Notes: generated from the sequence alone by a model not told the origin. A DNA stretch of 64,000 bases from Pseudomonas sp. UBA5706 (GCF_002419965.1 NZ_DIHC01000031.1:62001-126000); one strand, 5' to 3'. Shown: positions 55,032-63,679, counted from the first letter of the stretch. Translations and numbers: made by a program.

Positions 55032-55032
55032 T
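55027..55032 (+). promoter_or_regulatory. -10 element of the tRNA gene
   Basis: TATAAT overlaps the stop codon of the preceding gene and lies 15 bases before the tRNA 5' end. A convincing -35 element is not seen. Confidence 0.5.
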
Positions 55033-55047
55033 CCGCCGCCTGACTGA

Positions 55048-55124
55048 GGGCCTATAGCTCAGTTGGTTAGAGCAGAGGACTCATAATCCTTTGGTCCACG
55101 GTTCGAGTCCGTGTGGGCCCACCA
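55048..55124 (+). tRNA. tRNA with anticodon CAU, probably tRNA-Ile2
   Basis: A 77-base cloverleaf with encoded CCA. The acceptor GGGCCTA pairs with TGGGCCC at the 3' end; D-arm GCTCAGTTGGTTAGAGC; anticodon stem GAGGA/TCCTT with loop CTCATAA (anticodon CAT at 55082-55084); T-arm CACGG-TTCGAGT-CCGTG. CAU can be elongator Met or Ile2 (AUA-reading after lysidine modification); the GGGCC acceptor favours Ile2. Initiator features are absent. Its 3' end is the likely attachment site of the downstream element. Confidence 0.9.
55100..55124 (+). other. Likely attachment site (tRNA 3' end)
   Basis: The T-arm and acceptor 3' half are followed within 130 bases by a tyrosine recombinase gene that points away, the standard arrangement for tRNA-targeting elements. 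The matching second copy (other att) is not in the window, so the element extends beyond 64000. Exact core length cannot be set. Confidence 0.55.
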
Positions 55125-55129
55125 AACTC

Positions 55130-55152
55130 AAAGCCGCGTATTACGCGGCTTT
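55130..55152 (+). terminator. Terminator after the tRNA gene
   Basis: AAAGCCGCG-TATTA-CGCGGCTTT is a perfect nine-pair stem five bases after the tRNA. It is probably the native tRNA terminator or its replacement carried by the element. Confidence 0.75.
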
Positions 55153-55251
55153 CGTGTTTCTGGGTGGTTCTCCACAAATACAGTCCTATGGTCCGAAGGT
55201 ACAAAATCGGTACAGTGCTGGTGCGCCAGTACACCTTTGGAGTCCTTTCAG

Positions 55252-56316
55252 ATGGCAACCCTAGTCAAAACTCCTTCCGGCACCTGGAAGGCTTTGATCC
55301 GCAAAACCGGCTGGCCGACTGTGGCTAAAACCTTCCGCACCAAACGCGATGCGGAGGACTGGTCACGTCGCACCGAAGACGAAATGGTGCGTGGCGTATA
55401 CATCCAGCGCAGCGGCTCTGAGCGCATGACGCTAGAAGTGGCTCTCAAGCGCTACCTCAACGACATCACCCCCACCAAGAAGCCCACCACTCAGCGTGGC
55501 GAAACCTCGAAAGCCAAGAAGCTCATCGAGCATCTTGGCAAATACTCACTGGCTGCGCTCTCCGCTGACATCATCGCCGGCTATCGCGACAAGCGCCTGA
55601 ACGAGCCCAGCCGTGGTGGGACCATTAGCAACAACACTGTGCGCCTCGAACTGGCCCTGTTGAGCCACCTGTACACCGTAGCGATTCAGGAGTGGGGTTT
55701 GGGCCTGACTTTCAACCCAGTGCTGAATATCCGTAAGCCTAGCCCTGGGGATGGTCGTGATCGGAGGCTATCGCCGGAGGAAGAACGTCTTCTGCTCGCG
55801 GCCGTGAATCGACATAGCAATCCTATGTTGGGCTGGATTGTTTGCATCGCTTTGGAAACGGGCATGCGCTCCTCAGAGATCTCATCCCTACGTAGACCTC
55901 AAGTCGATCTGGCAAAGCGCGTCATACGTCTCTCAGACACAAAGAACGACGGCTCGCGCACTGTGCCTCTAAGCAAGCGTGCCACCGAAGTATTCAAAGC
56001 CGCGATGGATAACCCGGTGCGACCAATCGACTGCAATCTGGTGTTCTTCGGCGAGCCTGGAAAGGACGGGAAGCGTCGGCCGTATACCTTCACGAAAATT
56101 TGGGGTCAGCTGAAGAAGAAGCTCGACCTACCTGACTTCAGGTTTCACGACCTGCGTCATGAGGCGGTGAGTCGGCTTGTGGAAGCTGGACTGTCCGACC
56201 AGGAGGTTTCGGCCATCAGTGGTCATAAGTCGATGCAGATGCTTAAGCGTTACACACACCTGCGAGCCGAAGACCTTGTCGGTAAACTGGACAAAATAAC
56301 GAGATCTGCCACTTAG
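55252..56316 (+). CDS. int: Tyrosine-type site-specific integrase
   Basis: Integrates and excises the element at the adjacent tRNA gene. ATG 55252 is preceded by GGAG; the frame runs upstream into the tRNA but those codons are not supported. 354 residues: an N-terminal arm-binding part (SGTWKALIRKTGWPTVAKTFRTKRDAEDW), a SAM-like core-binding domain and a catalytic domain with Arg206 (LETGMRSSEI), His299/Arg302 (FHDLRHEA), His325 (GHKSMQM) and Tyr334 (RYTH). All catalytic residues are present, so it is probably active. A decayed C-terminal copy lies at 59639. Confidence 0.94.
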   Translation: MATLVKTPSGTWKALIRKTGWPTVAKTFRTKRDAEDWSRRTEDEMVRGVYIQRSGSERMTLEVALKRYLNDITPTKKPTTQRGETSKAKKLIEHLGKYSLAALSADIIAGYRDKRLNEPSRGGTISNNTVRLELALLSHLYTVAIQEWGLGLTFNPVLNIRKPSPGDGRDRRLSPEEERLLLAAVNRHSNPMLGWIVCIALETGMRSSEISSLRRPQVDLAKRVIRLSDTKNDGSRTVPLSKRATEVFKAAMDNPVRPIDCNLVFFGEPGKDGKRRPYTFTKIWGQLKKKLDLPDFRFHDLRHEAVSRLVEAGLSDQEVSAISGHKSMQMLKRYTHLRAEDLVGKLDKITRSAT

Positions 56317-56627
56317 GTTCATTAGTTTGATGACGGTTTTTTTTGCCACTCCGCGCACCTTCGGAGTTTTTTTGTGTGCGAAATCGCCCTCCACTTGACC
56401 ACCCGATTGCATTTTGACCAGCACGCTTCGTGACCATGATCGGCAGAGAGCTGCGCATTGCTGTCGGCCGTGATCGGCAGCAGTCGGCCAGAAGCGTCTG
56501 TCGAGCTAGATGCTTTGAAAATGGCCAACCCCTGAAAAATGATAGACGCTTGTGTGTACGATTGTGACGATTGATAAATGGCTCCGTGCCCAATAACATC
56601 AGTGCATAAAACCATAGAGGGCAAGGC
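56317..56627. other. Intergenic region after the integrase
   Basis: The first 60 bases contain the integrase terminator. The remaining 250 bases before the next plus-strand gene have no gene or clear repeat; a promoter for that gene is expected here but no convincing boxes were found. Confidence 0.4.
56348..56373 (+). terminator. Terminator of the integrase gene
   Basis: ACTCCG-CGCACCTT-CGGAGT at 56348-56367 followed by seven Ts. A preceding T-run (TTTTTTTT) could help in the opposite direction. Confidence 0.8.
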
Positions 56628-57416
56628 ATGGAAACCGCTTGGGCGAAATTACTCAGCCCTATACTCAAGGTGTCCTTGGGGCCGATTTGGCGAATCCTAG
56701 TGGGGTACTTCGCTCCTAGACTTTTATGGACGAGCTGCTTTAAACGCGCAGCTATTAGCGCTAACGTCGATCCGAAATTAGCACTCGTTTTGGGAAAGTC
56801 TCCCTCTCTCACACGGCTCATGATCAATACTTTCAAATCTGATCGCTCCGTACCTACGGCCACTGATTTTGCTGTATCTCTGCTATTCGAACTCCATGAG
56901 CTAAGTCTGGCTGCGGGCGAGAAACCGTCATCTGCAAACATTAGACACTTTGCAGTGGATGCGCGCCGAGCCTGGATTAACGGCGTGATAAATAATGCAA
57001 TATTGAGAAGCCGCTTTCAATCGATCCGAGACGAGCATCCTGCAAAATCTATCGCGGTGAACTCTTCCTGTCTTGATGCGCAAAGCCTGAATTTAGACGA
57101 TCTGAAAGCACTGCAATGTTTTTATTTTGAAAGTTTTTCGACTCCGGATGCGACCGAGGTCGTGTGCGTATGGCTTCCAGACCATGAAGGGATCGTTCAT
57201 TACGATGCGCAGAAAAGTCACAGGATTGAGGTCGCACTTAACACGTCGACTGGAGCGGATCGAGGCTTCTTTCGAGTCGGATATGACTACTCGATAAAGC
57301 GAACTGGCGACCGTCTCCACGTGTGCTTCTTGAATACGCAGACAGAGATGGAGGCCGGACACTTCGGTCGCTATTGTGTGGGAAGGGCAACTACAAAAAC
57401 TTTGTGGGCTCGATGA
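56628..57416 (+). CDS. Unrecognised island protein
   Basis: A 262-residue protein that I do not recognise. The N-terminus has a moderately hydrophobic stretch (LSPILKVSLGPIWRILVGYFAP) that may associate with membranes. The middle contains SLLFELHELSLAAGEKPSSANI; the C-terminal half is beta-rich (CVWLPDHEGIVHYDAQKSH, GDRLHVCFLNTQTEM). GAGGGCAAGGC precedes ATG 56628, so it is a plausible gene. It is cargo between the intact and the decayed integrase; defence or stress functions are common in this position, but nothing in the sequence shows it. Confidence 0.55.
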   Translation: METAWAKLLSPILKVSLGPIWRILVGYFAPRLLWTSCFKRAAISANVDPKLALVLGKSPSLTRLMINTFKSDRSVPTATDFAVSLLFELHELSLAAGEKPSSANIRHFAVDARRAWINGVINNAILRSRFQSIRDEHPAKSIAVNSSCLDAQSLNLDDLKALQCFYFESFSTPDATEVVCVWLPDHEGIVHYDAQKSHRIEVALNTSTGADRGFFRVGYDYSIKRTGDRLHVCFLNTQTEMEAGHFGRYCVGRATTKTLWAR

Positions 57417-57604
57417 TCGCAATTCACATCCAACGTCTCTCACTGCTGAAAGCCGCAGGGCTCCTCTGTCCTAAGCGTCTGCTTCGGGTTGATTGGAGCC
57501 TTTCGCAACAGACAGGAATCGGCCAGCAGGGAATATAAGGGGCAGACCAAATTTTGAATAATGATGGCCTGGCCCCAATTTTTAAAACGTCGCAATCGCG
57601 CCCA

Positions 57605-58372
57605 TCAAAACGCCTTGAGCGAATTACAACTCTTCACTTGGAAATTTTTACCATCCTCACTAGACGGAAAATAAGCCAAAACCTTCTCCGCATCCAAAAA
57701 AATCACGCTCTTAGCACTAGACGTCCAGTCATCAGAACATGTATGAAATTCATTAAAGTCCGCCCATAGAGCGAAATTTAAAGCTACTTCATTAACACCT
57801 TCTGAAATATTACCTGCCATCGTCAAAAAAAACGAAACCAAACATATGAAACCCATGAAAAGCGCCGACCACTTAAAAATCAATTTGGCTTTAACCTCAG
57901 CAAGCAAGGCAAACACGAATAACGGTGCAAGCCCGACTGCCAATGCAACGAATATATTTAGCAAGCCGCTTACAAAGCTGGGCTGATAGAGAATAGATAC
58001 TGGCGCGTAGACAAATGCTAAAAAGTCGTAGGTTATGGTGAATTTTTCAGGGTCCACATGAAAAATTCCATTTAAAGTAGTAGCCGTCCACTTTCTAGCA
58101 TATAGAGAGTAAGAAAAAACCAACCAAGACGTTATAACCACCCAATGCCAAGCCTTAAAGTGCTCCCTAAGTATGGCTCCTGTTTTGGACAGCGAAACCC
58201 AAAACACCCCCAACATGAATGGCAACAACCCTGTGTATAATATTGCTAACCCCACTATCACAATATTTCTGTAAATCAGAGAAACCGCAACCAACGCGAT
58301 CCAACCAACTAACGTAGAAATGAATGTTTTTTTAAATGAGAGAACCATCGACAAAGCTCCTTTAATACGCAT
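57605..58372 (-). CDS. Unrecognised multi-spanning membrane protein
   Basis: A 255-residue AT-rich gene whose product has about six membrane segments (for example TLVGWIALVAVSLIYRNIV, VGLAILYTGLLPFMLGVFWV, WHWVVITSWLVFSYSLY, LLNIFVALAVGLAPLFVFAL, WSALFMGFICLVSFFLTMAG) and a polar C-terminus of about 60 residues. No family is recognised. Base composition is clearly lower in GC than the chromosome, as expected for transferred cargo. Confidence 0.6.
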   Translation of the reverse strand: MRIKGALSMVLSFKKTFISTLVGWIALVAVSLIYRNIVIVGLAILYTGLLPFMLGVFWVSLSKTGAILREHFKAWHWVVITSWLVFSYSLYARKWTATTLNGIFHVDPEKFTITYDFLAFVYAPVSILYQPSFVSGLLNIFVALAVGLAPLFVFALLAEVKAKLIFKWSALFMGFICLVSFFLTMAGNISEGVNEVALNFALWADFNEFHTCSDDWTSSAKSVIFLDAEKVLAYFPSSEDGKNFQVKSCNSLKAF

Positions 58373-58529
58373 TAAAATCCGTTAACGACAAAATCTTGAG
58401 GGATTGGTAAATCCGCCATGAAACCGGCAATGATATGACTGCGACTTGGCCGCATCAAAGCAACGCTTGGTTATTGCTTATAGGTAATACCAGGCTGTGC
58501 TGTCACGGAAAGATAGCTGGCTAAGTCGA

Positions 58530-59543
58530 TTACCGTCGCCTCCACTCCATCAGCATGGGCGCGATTGCCATAGAGAACGCTGCGCAAAATAAACCGTTTC
58601 CAGCATCAGCAAACGCGGGAAGCTCAAACACACCGTCGACTAGCTTGGCAGCCAAACTCAGGGCCAACAGACCAATCGGCCATCGAGCATATCGGAGCGC
58701 TTCGAACCTCAGATTCTCCAGCATCAACAGGTTCAGACGGACGCTTTTACTCTCAGGTATAGGTGCCAGAATCGCATCAGTAAGCTCACGTAAATCCAGT
58801 GTTCGATCAACCTCTCTAATCGTCTTCTGTGTTTTGTGCAGTCGTCTTTGGTAAACGGTGTCTCTCACCAAGTTTTCAGACGGAAGGGCCGTGAGTTGAT
58901 GCCATCGGAAGGATGCCACACCGTACTCTCGCAAAAGCGCCTCCGAAGTATAGGGTCGCTGGAGTACTTGTAGGTATCGCCCGTCTAGCAGAGCAAACCA
59001 CTCATCCTGCCGATTTGCTGGCTCTATGAGCTGAATTCGTTCGGGAGCAGGATAATTCTGCTCATCAATCCAGGCAGCAATGGGTTTATTACCATGCGTA
59101 CGCATGAATGCAACACGATGCTTACCTTCATGCGCAGTCAATATGGCCAAGGGCTTGTACCAGGTATAAAGAGCTTTGTTGGACCATGTGAAGTTAGTCG
59201 AGTAGCTCTCAATCTTCTCCGCTATCTCTTTTTCAGGAACGTCTTTAGGCTTCCCCTTGATGCTTGCACCAAGGACATGTCGAGGATCAACAAGGGCTTT
59301 GAATCGCTCCGACTGGGATTCCTCCCAGTCGAGAAAAGGCACCACCATGCGTAAAAATGAATGTCCCCAAAATGCGCAGGTACCACCACTGTCCATCCAG
59401 TCGTTTTGATACTCCTGCTCAAAATAATGACGGGAGTTCATATCCATGGAGAATTTGATAGTGCATAACGCCCTCGAGGCTCCCATCATCCGATCAGAGA
59501 CCTCAAGGGGCAGAACCCCTACTTTGTCAGCTATTTCGTTCAC
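58530..59543 (-). CDS. ParB/sulfiredoxin-like domain protein with C-terminal membrane segments
   Basis: A 337-residue protein. The segment ILTAHEGKHRVAFMRTHGNKPIAAWI (HEGKHR at 138-143) resembles the GxHR box of ParB/Srx-fold domains, which bind nucleotides in ParB (CTP), sulfiredoxin (ATP) and some nucleases. The C-terminus (about 285-337) has two hydrophobic segments (WPIGLLALSLAAKLVDGVF, GLFCAAFSMAIAPMLM) ending in WRRR. The combination of this fold with membrane helices is unusual. Substrate and role are unknown; a membrane-linked stress or defence effector is one possibility. Confidence 0.55.
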   Translation of the reverse strand: MNEIADKVGVLPLEVSDRMMGASRALCTIKFSMDMNSRHYFEQEYQNDWMDSGGTCAFWGHSFLRMVVPFLDWEESQSERFKALVDPRHVLGASIKGKPKDVPEKEIAEKIESYSTNFTWSNKALYTWYKPLAILTAHEGKHRVAFMRTHGNKPIAAWIDEQNYPAPERIQLIEPANRQDEWFALLDGRYLQVLQRPYTSEALLREYGVASFRWHQLTALPSENLVRDTVYQRRLHKTQKTIREVDRTLDLRELTDAILAPIPESKSVRLNLLMLENLRFEALRYARWPIGLLALSLAAKLVDGVFELPAFADAGNGLFCAAFSMAIAPMLMEWRRR

Positions 59544-59595
59544 TTGGACACTCCTCGCTGCAACCAGAATTAGAACTTACACATCCCGGACGCTT

Positions 59596-59619
59596 CGTGT
59601 CACCACCAAGTTCGACACC
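59596..59619. repeat. 24-bp repeat, left copy
   Basis: Starts CGTGTCACCAC and ends GACACC; 21 of 24 bases match the copy at 60260. GTGTC and GACAC give it partial dyad symmetry. The pair flanks the decayed integrase. Confidence 0.65.
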
Positions 59620-59638
59620 GAGCCTTGAAAGCAAGTAG

Positions 59639-60078
59639 GTACTCGTCTGAGATCTCATCCCTGGACGACCTCAGATGGACTTGGCAAGGCGTGTCATACG
59701 TCTCTCAGACACGAAGAACGACGGCTCCCGAACCGTTCCACTGAGCAAGCGGACCACCGGAGTATTCAAGGTTGCTATGGATAACCCGGTGCGACCATTC
59801 GACTGCAATCTGGTGTTTCGGTAAGCCTGGAAAGGACGGGAAGCGTCGGCGGTAGACCTTCGCCAAAGGGGTCAGTTGAAGAAGGAGCTCAACCTACCTG
59901 ACTTCAGGTTTTACGACTTGCATGATGAGGCAGTGAGTAGGCTTATCGAAGGCTGGTTATCTGATCAAGAGGTTCCGGCCATCAGTGGTCACAAGTCGAT
60001 GCAGATGCTCAAGCGATATGCCACGTTCGTGCTGAAGACCTAGTTGAGAAGCTGGATAAAATCTCAAAAAAACAGTAA
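59639..60078 (+). pseudogene. Decayed C-terminal half of a second integrase
   Basis: Aligns along its length with 55864-56310 of the intact integrase (for example CGTCATACGTCTCTCAGACAC in both, ATGGATAACCCGGTGCGACCA, TACCTGACTTCAGGTTTYACGAC, GGCCATCAGTGGTCA). It has several frameshifts and stops, and the catalytic box reads FYDLHDEA in place of FHDLRHEA, so His and Arg are lost. It marks an older integrase of the same type, left when a second element or a new integrase module inserted at the same tRNA. Confidence 0.88.
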
Positions 60079-60259
60079 CCCTTGAAGCTAAAGCATCCAA
60101 AAAAACACAAATATTTATATTCATTTCAAAAATAATCTAGACATCGATACAAGCCCTTGAATTACAAGGATTTAGCCAAAATCAAGAAAACCAACATATA
60201 TAATCCTGGTAGCAATATGGCGACAGCATAACTACCAAAGTAATACTTTTTGGTCGATC

Positions 60260-60283
60260 CGTGTCACCACTTAGTTTGACACC
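60260..60283. repeat. 24-bp repeat, right copy
   Basis: Second copy of the repeat at 59596, with three differences. It lies between the decayed integrase and the first conjugation-type gene. It could be an operator shared by divergent promoters or the footprint of an excised or inserted segment. Confidence 0.65.
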
Positions 60284-60323
60284 AGCAAATCATCGCGTAA
60301 AACTTCGCTCAACTTCTCCCACC

Positions 60324-60581
60324 ATGGCGAACTTACACATGACAACTGAAGAGTATTTACTGAACCGTTTTGGCCCTTTGATGAGCATCCCGGACATTGC
60401 CATTCTACTAGGGCGCTCGCCTGATGGAGTAAGGGTTTCTCTATATTCAGACACCGACATTTCCCGAAAACTGAAACCGGCAATGATTCGGATCGGCCGC
60501 CGCGTATATTTTAGGACAATGCAAATCAATGACGCATTGAACCTAGACATTGAGGTACCCCCTAAGAGTAGCTTGCAATGA
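60324..60581 (+). CDS. Small plasmid-type DNA-binding protein
   Basis: An 85-residue protein from ATG 60324 (60339 is an alternative; the in-frame GTG at 60261 lies in the 24-bp repeat and is unlikely). The segment LMSIPDIAILLGRSPDGVRVSL with KPAMIRIGRRVYFRTMQI resembles small winged-helix/AlpA- or PrtN-like regulators found at the start of conjugative modules. Its stop overlaps the next start, so the two are cotranslated. Probable regulator of the downstream operon. Confidence 0.6.
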   Translation: MANLHMTTEEYLLNRFGPLMSIPDIAILLGRSPDGVRVSLYSDTDISRKLKPAMIRIGRRVYFRTMQINDALNLDIEVPPKSSLQ

Positions 60582-61351
60582 GCTACAAATCCTATGATGT
60601 AGTCTGGGCACACAACTTTGACTCACCTACCGAGAAGCTCGTGATGCTTGCGATAGCTAAGCACGCAGACGAAGGTGGGAAAAGTTGGCCAAAAGTGAAA
60701 ACTATCGCTGGACTATGCGGCATCGGCCCACGAACAGTTCAACGTCAACTTAAGAAATTTGAGCAGGCAGGTCTGTTAGCCATCCAAGAAGAATATCGAC
60801 CGGATGGAGGCCAAACCTCAAATAGGTATGTCATAACCCTCCCAACAGTACAGTCAATGCTCCCCTGTGACAGAGCTGTCACTGGGGGGGTGTCACCCAT
60901 GTCACCCCAGCCCCACACAGCAGAGTGTCGCGGAGGGGATGACACAGCAGTGACACCCCAAGAACTACCAACAGAACCAAAAAAAGGAATACAACAACTA
61001 ACTGAGACTGGCCTCCGATACCCGGAAAAATTAGAGGCCAGTGATCGCATGTGGATCAGCAATATTCTACAGGACGTACCTAGCCAGGATGCTCAGCAGC
61101 TTTTGGACGAACTGGCAGCCGCACTGAAAGCAGGGAGGATCAGAGGCCGAGCCTCAAAATGGTTTAACGGGCTCATTCTAAATTATAGAAAGGGACTTTT
61201 CTGTCCAATGGCCCGGCCGAGCAAACCAAATCCTTTGTTTAACGAAACACTAGTTGAAACTCACGCCAAACCAAATACTCGTAACAAGGAGGCACGTAAC
61301 CAAGCACTTGAAAGCATGAAAAAATTCACTTCCAGCAAACTTGTACGTTAG
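60578..61351 (+). CDS. Helix-turn-helix protein, replication-initiation type
   Basis: A 257-residue protein. The N-terminal winged helix (SPTEKLVMLAIAKHADEGGKSW, LCGIGPRTVQRQLKKFEQAGLL) is of the HTH_36 type found in plasmid and ICE replication or regulatory proteins. The C-terminal part (RMWISNILQDVPSQDAQQLLDEL) is DnaT-like in spacing but not clear. Starts at ATG overlapping the previous stop. Confidence 0.65.
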   Translation: MSYKSYDVVWAHNFDSPTEKLVMLAIAKHADEGGKSWPKVKTIAGLCGIGPRTVQRQLKKFEQAGLLAIQEEYRPDGGQTSNRYVITLPTVQSMLPCDRAVTGGVSPMSPQPHTAECRGGDDTAVTPQELPTEPKKGIQQLTETGLRYPEKLEASDRMWISNILQDVPSQDAQQLLDELAAALKAGRIRGRASKWFNGLILNYRKGLFCPMARPSKPNPLFNETLVETHAKPNTRNKEARNQALESMKKFTSSKLVR

Positions 61352-61395
61352 CACTCTCACAGAAATATTCTTGCAATCTGAAAGGAAGCATCTCA

Positions 61396-61650
61396 ATGCC
61401 ATTACATTTCAAACAGCTTGAAAACTATTGCGATAGCTTAGACAGAACAGGAGACATCCAAGTAATCTTAAAAGCTCACTACAAGCATGGCTTTGCACTG
61501 AGCGTATCAGATGGGACCATTGGCCATACTGTAACGGACGACGAGAATCGACCTTTCTTCTTCAGGACCGTCGAAATGGCCTTAGACGAACTTGCCAACA
61601 TCCCCTATTTATCCGATCAAATCGTGGTTGACCGAAAATCTTGGTCTTAA
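61396..61650 (+). CDS. Small unrecognised element protein
   Basis: An 84-residue soluble protein with AAAGGAAG before ATG 61396. The sequence reads like a single small alpha/beta domain (ILKAHYKHGFALSVSDGTIG, RTVEMALDELANIPYLSDQI). No family is recognised. It lies between the HTH genes and the transfer genes on the same strand. Confidence 0.55.
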   Translation: MPLHFKQLENYCDSLDRTGDIQVILKAHYKHGFALSVSDGTIGHTVTDDENRPFFFRTVEMALDELANIPYLSDQIVVDRKSWS

Positions 61651-61804
61651 CCATAACCCACCAGAGCACAAGCAAAGCACACCCGACTTAGCAATCCAAT
61701 ACCGATATTCAAACCTCGCTCACATCAGAAAAGCGAAGTAAATAATTCGACTAAAGCGCCGCAGACACAGACCTGCACTTCCAAGTAACCACTGGAGCAC
61801 AACA

Positions 61805-62287
61805 ATGATTTCATATGCATACTTACCAATGCTTGTTCTGAGCACGTTCCTAATTATCTCCATCCGCAGATTTTGGATATGCACTGCCCGTATGGGGTTA
61901 ATGCTGGAGCTCTCACGGCGCGCACCTAAACTACTCCATCGGGACATCATGGCTGCGGTTCTCGCGCTGGTGCCGTTCGCGATGGCATTTATCGACTGGT
62001 TTGGCATCACTCTCCCCCGCCAATCAGCTCCAATTCCTCCCTTGTTCGGCGCTTTCATGGCAGCCGGTAGCCTTGGAGCATCACTCACCATTTTGAACAA
62101 TTCCCTTCACCGACTGGCGGGTAACTGGGCAGGCACCAAGGAAAGCGTGCTGCGCACCCTTGCAGCAATGCAAATCATCGATGCAACTGAGCTAGCCTTT
62201 TCTATGCACTCCGAAAAAATCAACATCGTAAAACAAGAGAGCGCTGGACGGCCCTCAATGATCATTCAATCCAAGGAAGAAAAATGA
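61805..62287 (+). CDS. Unrecognised small membrane protein of the transfer module
   Basis: A 160-residue protein with two to three membrane segments (AYLPMLVLSTFLIISIRRF, MAAVLALVPFAMAFIDWF, PLFGAFMAAGSLGASLTIL). GGAGCAC precedes ATG 61805. Overlaps the EexN-like gene by four bases, so it is part of the conjugation operon. Its role is not known. Confidence 0.6.
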   Translation: MISYAYLPMLVLSTFLIISIRRFWICTARMGLMLELSRRAPKLLHRDIMAAVLALVPFAMAFIDWFGITLPRQSAPIPPLFGAFMAAGSLGASLTILNNSLHRLAGNWAGTKESVLRTLAAMQIIDATELAFSMHSEKINIVKQESAGRPSMIIQSKEEK

Positions 62288-62556
62288 AATCCCACCTTAC
62301 TATCCCTGCGTTTCTTATGATCGTCATCGCGTCTCTTTCAGGCTGCGGCAGAGATGAGCCCGTGCAGACGGTTGATTGGTACAAAGCAAACTCGCCTGAG
62401 CGACTGAAGGTTTTGGAAAGGTGTAACGCCAATCCCGGCGAGCTTGCTCTGACACCGAACTGCGTCAACGCGAAAACCGCGGCAAACGCATTGGTGCTTG
62501 AGAACCGGGAGTACAAGCAGCGTGAGCCGATAAATTTCTCTTCTCAGGGGAAATAG
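62284..62556 (+). CDS. EexN-like entry exclusion lipoprotein
   Basis: A 90-residue lipoprotein with lipobox LSGCG at the end of a short signal peptide and the EexN-type segment TVDWYKANSPERLKVLERCNANPGE. EexN proteins in VirB-type conjugation systems reduce redundant entry of the same element. Gene order before a VirB6 gene is typical. Confidence 0.78.
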   Translation: MKSHLTIPAFLMIVIASLSGCGRDEPVQTVDWYKANSPERLKVLERCNANPGELALTPNCVNAKTAANALVLENREYKQREPINFSSQGK

Positions 62557-62557
62557 A

Positions 62558-63634
62558 ATGGCGACCAAAACAGGAATATTTGAATGGATCGGAGGGTCAA
62601 TGGATCAAACCCTCCATACGTTCATCAGCATTACCTCGAGCCGAGTGATTGAGGATTTCACGCTCACCGTGACGATAGGCGGGACGCTATATTTGACGAT
62701 GGTCGGCTACATGATGATCACCGGAACAATTGAGCAGTCGGCCTCTCACTTTCTCAAAACCTGCGGAAAGTTCCTGCTTATCAGTGGCCTGGCCATGAAC
62801 GCCGACACGTACATGTCATGGGTAGTAGAGGCATTGAGGGGGCTTGAAACAGGAGTAACGGCCGCCTTCACAGCGACGAGTGATCCATCAACCTCAGACT
62901 CGGTTTTTCAGGTCATCGACAAGGCAATGTCGGACGGCTGGCAGATCGGTGCAGATATGTTGTCGAAAATGGGACAACGCCACTCCTACGAAATCGGGAT
63001 GATTATTTGGGATGCCCTGAACGCCCTCGTCGTCTACACCGCTACGCTGCTAATCGCGGTTCCAGCAGGGGCCATGATCGTTGTAGCAAAAGGAATGCTG
63101 GCGATCATGCTCGGAATCGGGCCAGTCTTCATCATGATGTTGCTGTTCGGACAGTTCACGTCCAAATGGTTCGATAGCTGGTTTGCCCAGGTCATCACGT
63201 ACATCATGCAGACCGCACTGGTTAGTACGGTTCTTAGCTTTGGGATCAAATATTTTTCCCTCCTCACTTCCAGTATTTTGGCAAACCCGGGCGACTACCC
63301 AATCGCTACGTTCCTAGAGCTACTGGTTACTACCATTGTCGTGCTTTACATGATGTACCAAGCTCATGGCGTTGCTGGAGGCCTTGCAGGAGGTATATCT
63401 AGCGCGGCGCTGACCTTACGCGGAATCGCAAACGGTGCCATGGCACCAATCACAAAGGGCCTCAACAGACAGTCAACGCGCCGTGACATGCAGTCGGGCC
63501 AGATGGTCACGGCCGGTCGCTTGAACCACCTGGCGGCTGGTAATACAGCCTGGAATCCAGCCTACCGACAGCACGTCATGCAGAACATGGGCAAAAACTG
63601 GGGGAGTGCTACTGGGGGCAAAGTAAATCAGTAG
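62558..63634 (+). CDS. virB6: VirB6/TrbL-like type IV secretion inner membrane protein
   Basis: Inner-membrane channel component of the mating machine. 358 residues with about five to seven membrane segments (LTVTIGGTLYLTMVGYMMITG, LNALVVYTATLLIAVPAGAMIVV, GMLAIMLGIGPVFIMMLLF, FLELLVTTIVVLYMMY) and the conserved Trp after FGQFTSKWFDSW. CAGGGGAAA precedes ATG 62558. The other VirB genes are expected outside the window or elsewhere in the element. Confidence 0.85.
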   Translation: MATKTGIFEWIGGSMDQTLHTFISITSSRVIEDFTLTVTIGGTLYLTMVGYMMITGTIEQSASHFLKTCGKFLLISGLAMNADTYMSWVVEALRGLETGVTAAFTATSDPSTSDSVFQVIDKAMSDGWQIGADMLSKMGQRHSYEIGMIIWDALNALVVYTATLLIAVPAGAMIVVAKGMLAIMLGIGPVFIMMLLFGQFTSKWFDSWFAQVITYIMQTALVSTVLSFGIKYFSLLTSSILANPGDYPIATFLELLVTTIVVLYMMYQAHGVAGGLAGGISSAALTLRGIANGAMAPITKGLNRQSTRRDMQSGQMVTAGRLNHLAAGNTAWNPAYRQHVMQNMGKNWGSATGGKVNQ

Positions 63635-63652
63635 CCCTGACGTTGACTCATC

Positions 63653-63679
63653 AGACCTCGCTTCGGCGGGGTCTTTTTC
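63653..63679 (+). terminator. Terminator after the VirB6-like gene
   Basis: AGACCTCGC-TTCG-GCGGGGTCT with one G-T pair and a UUCG loop, followed by TTTTCT. It ends the transfer operon visible here. Confidence 0.85.
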
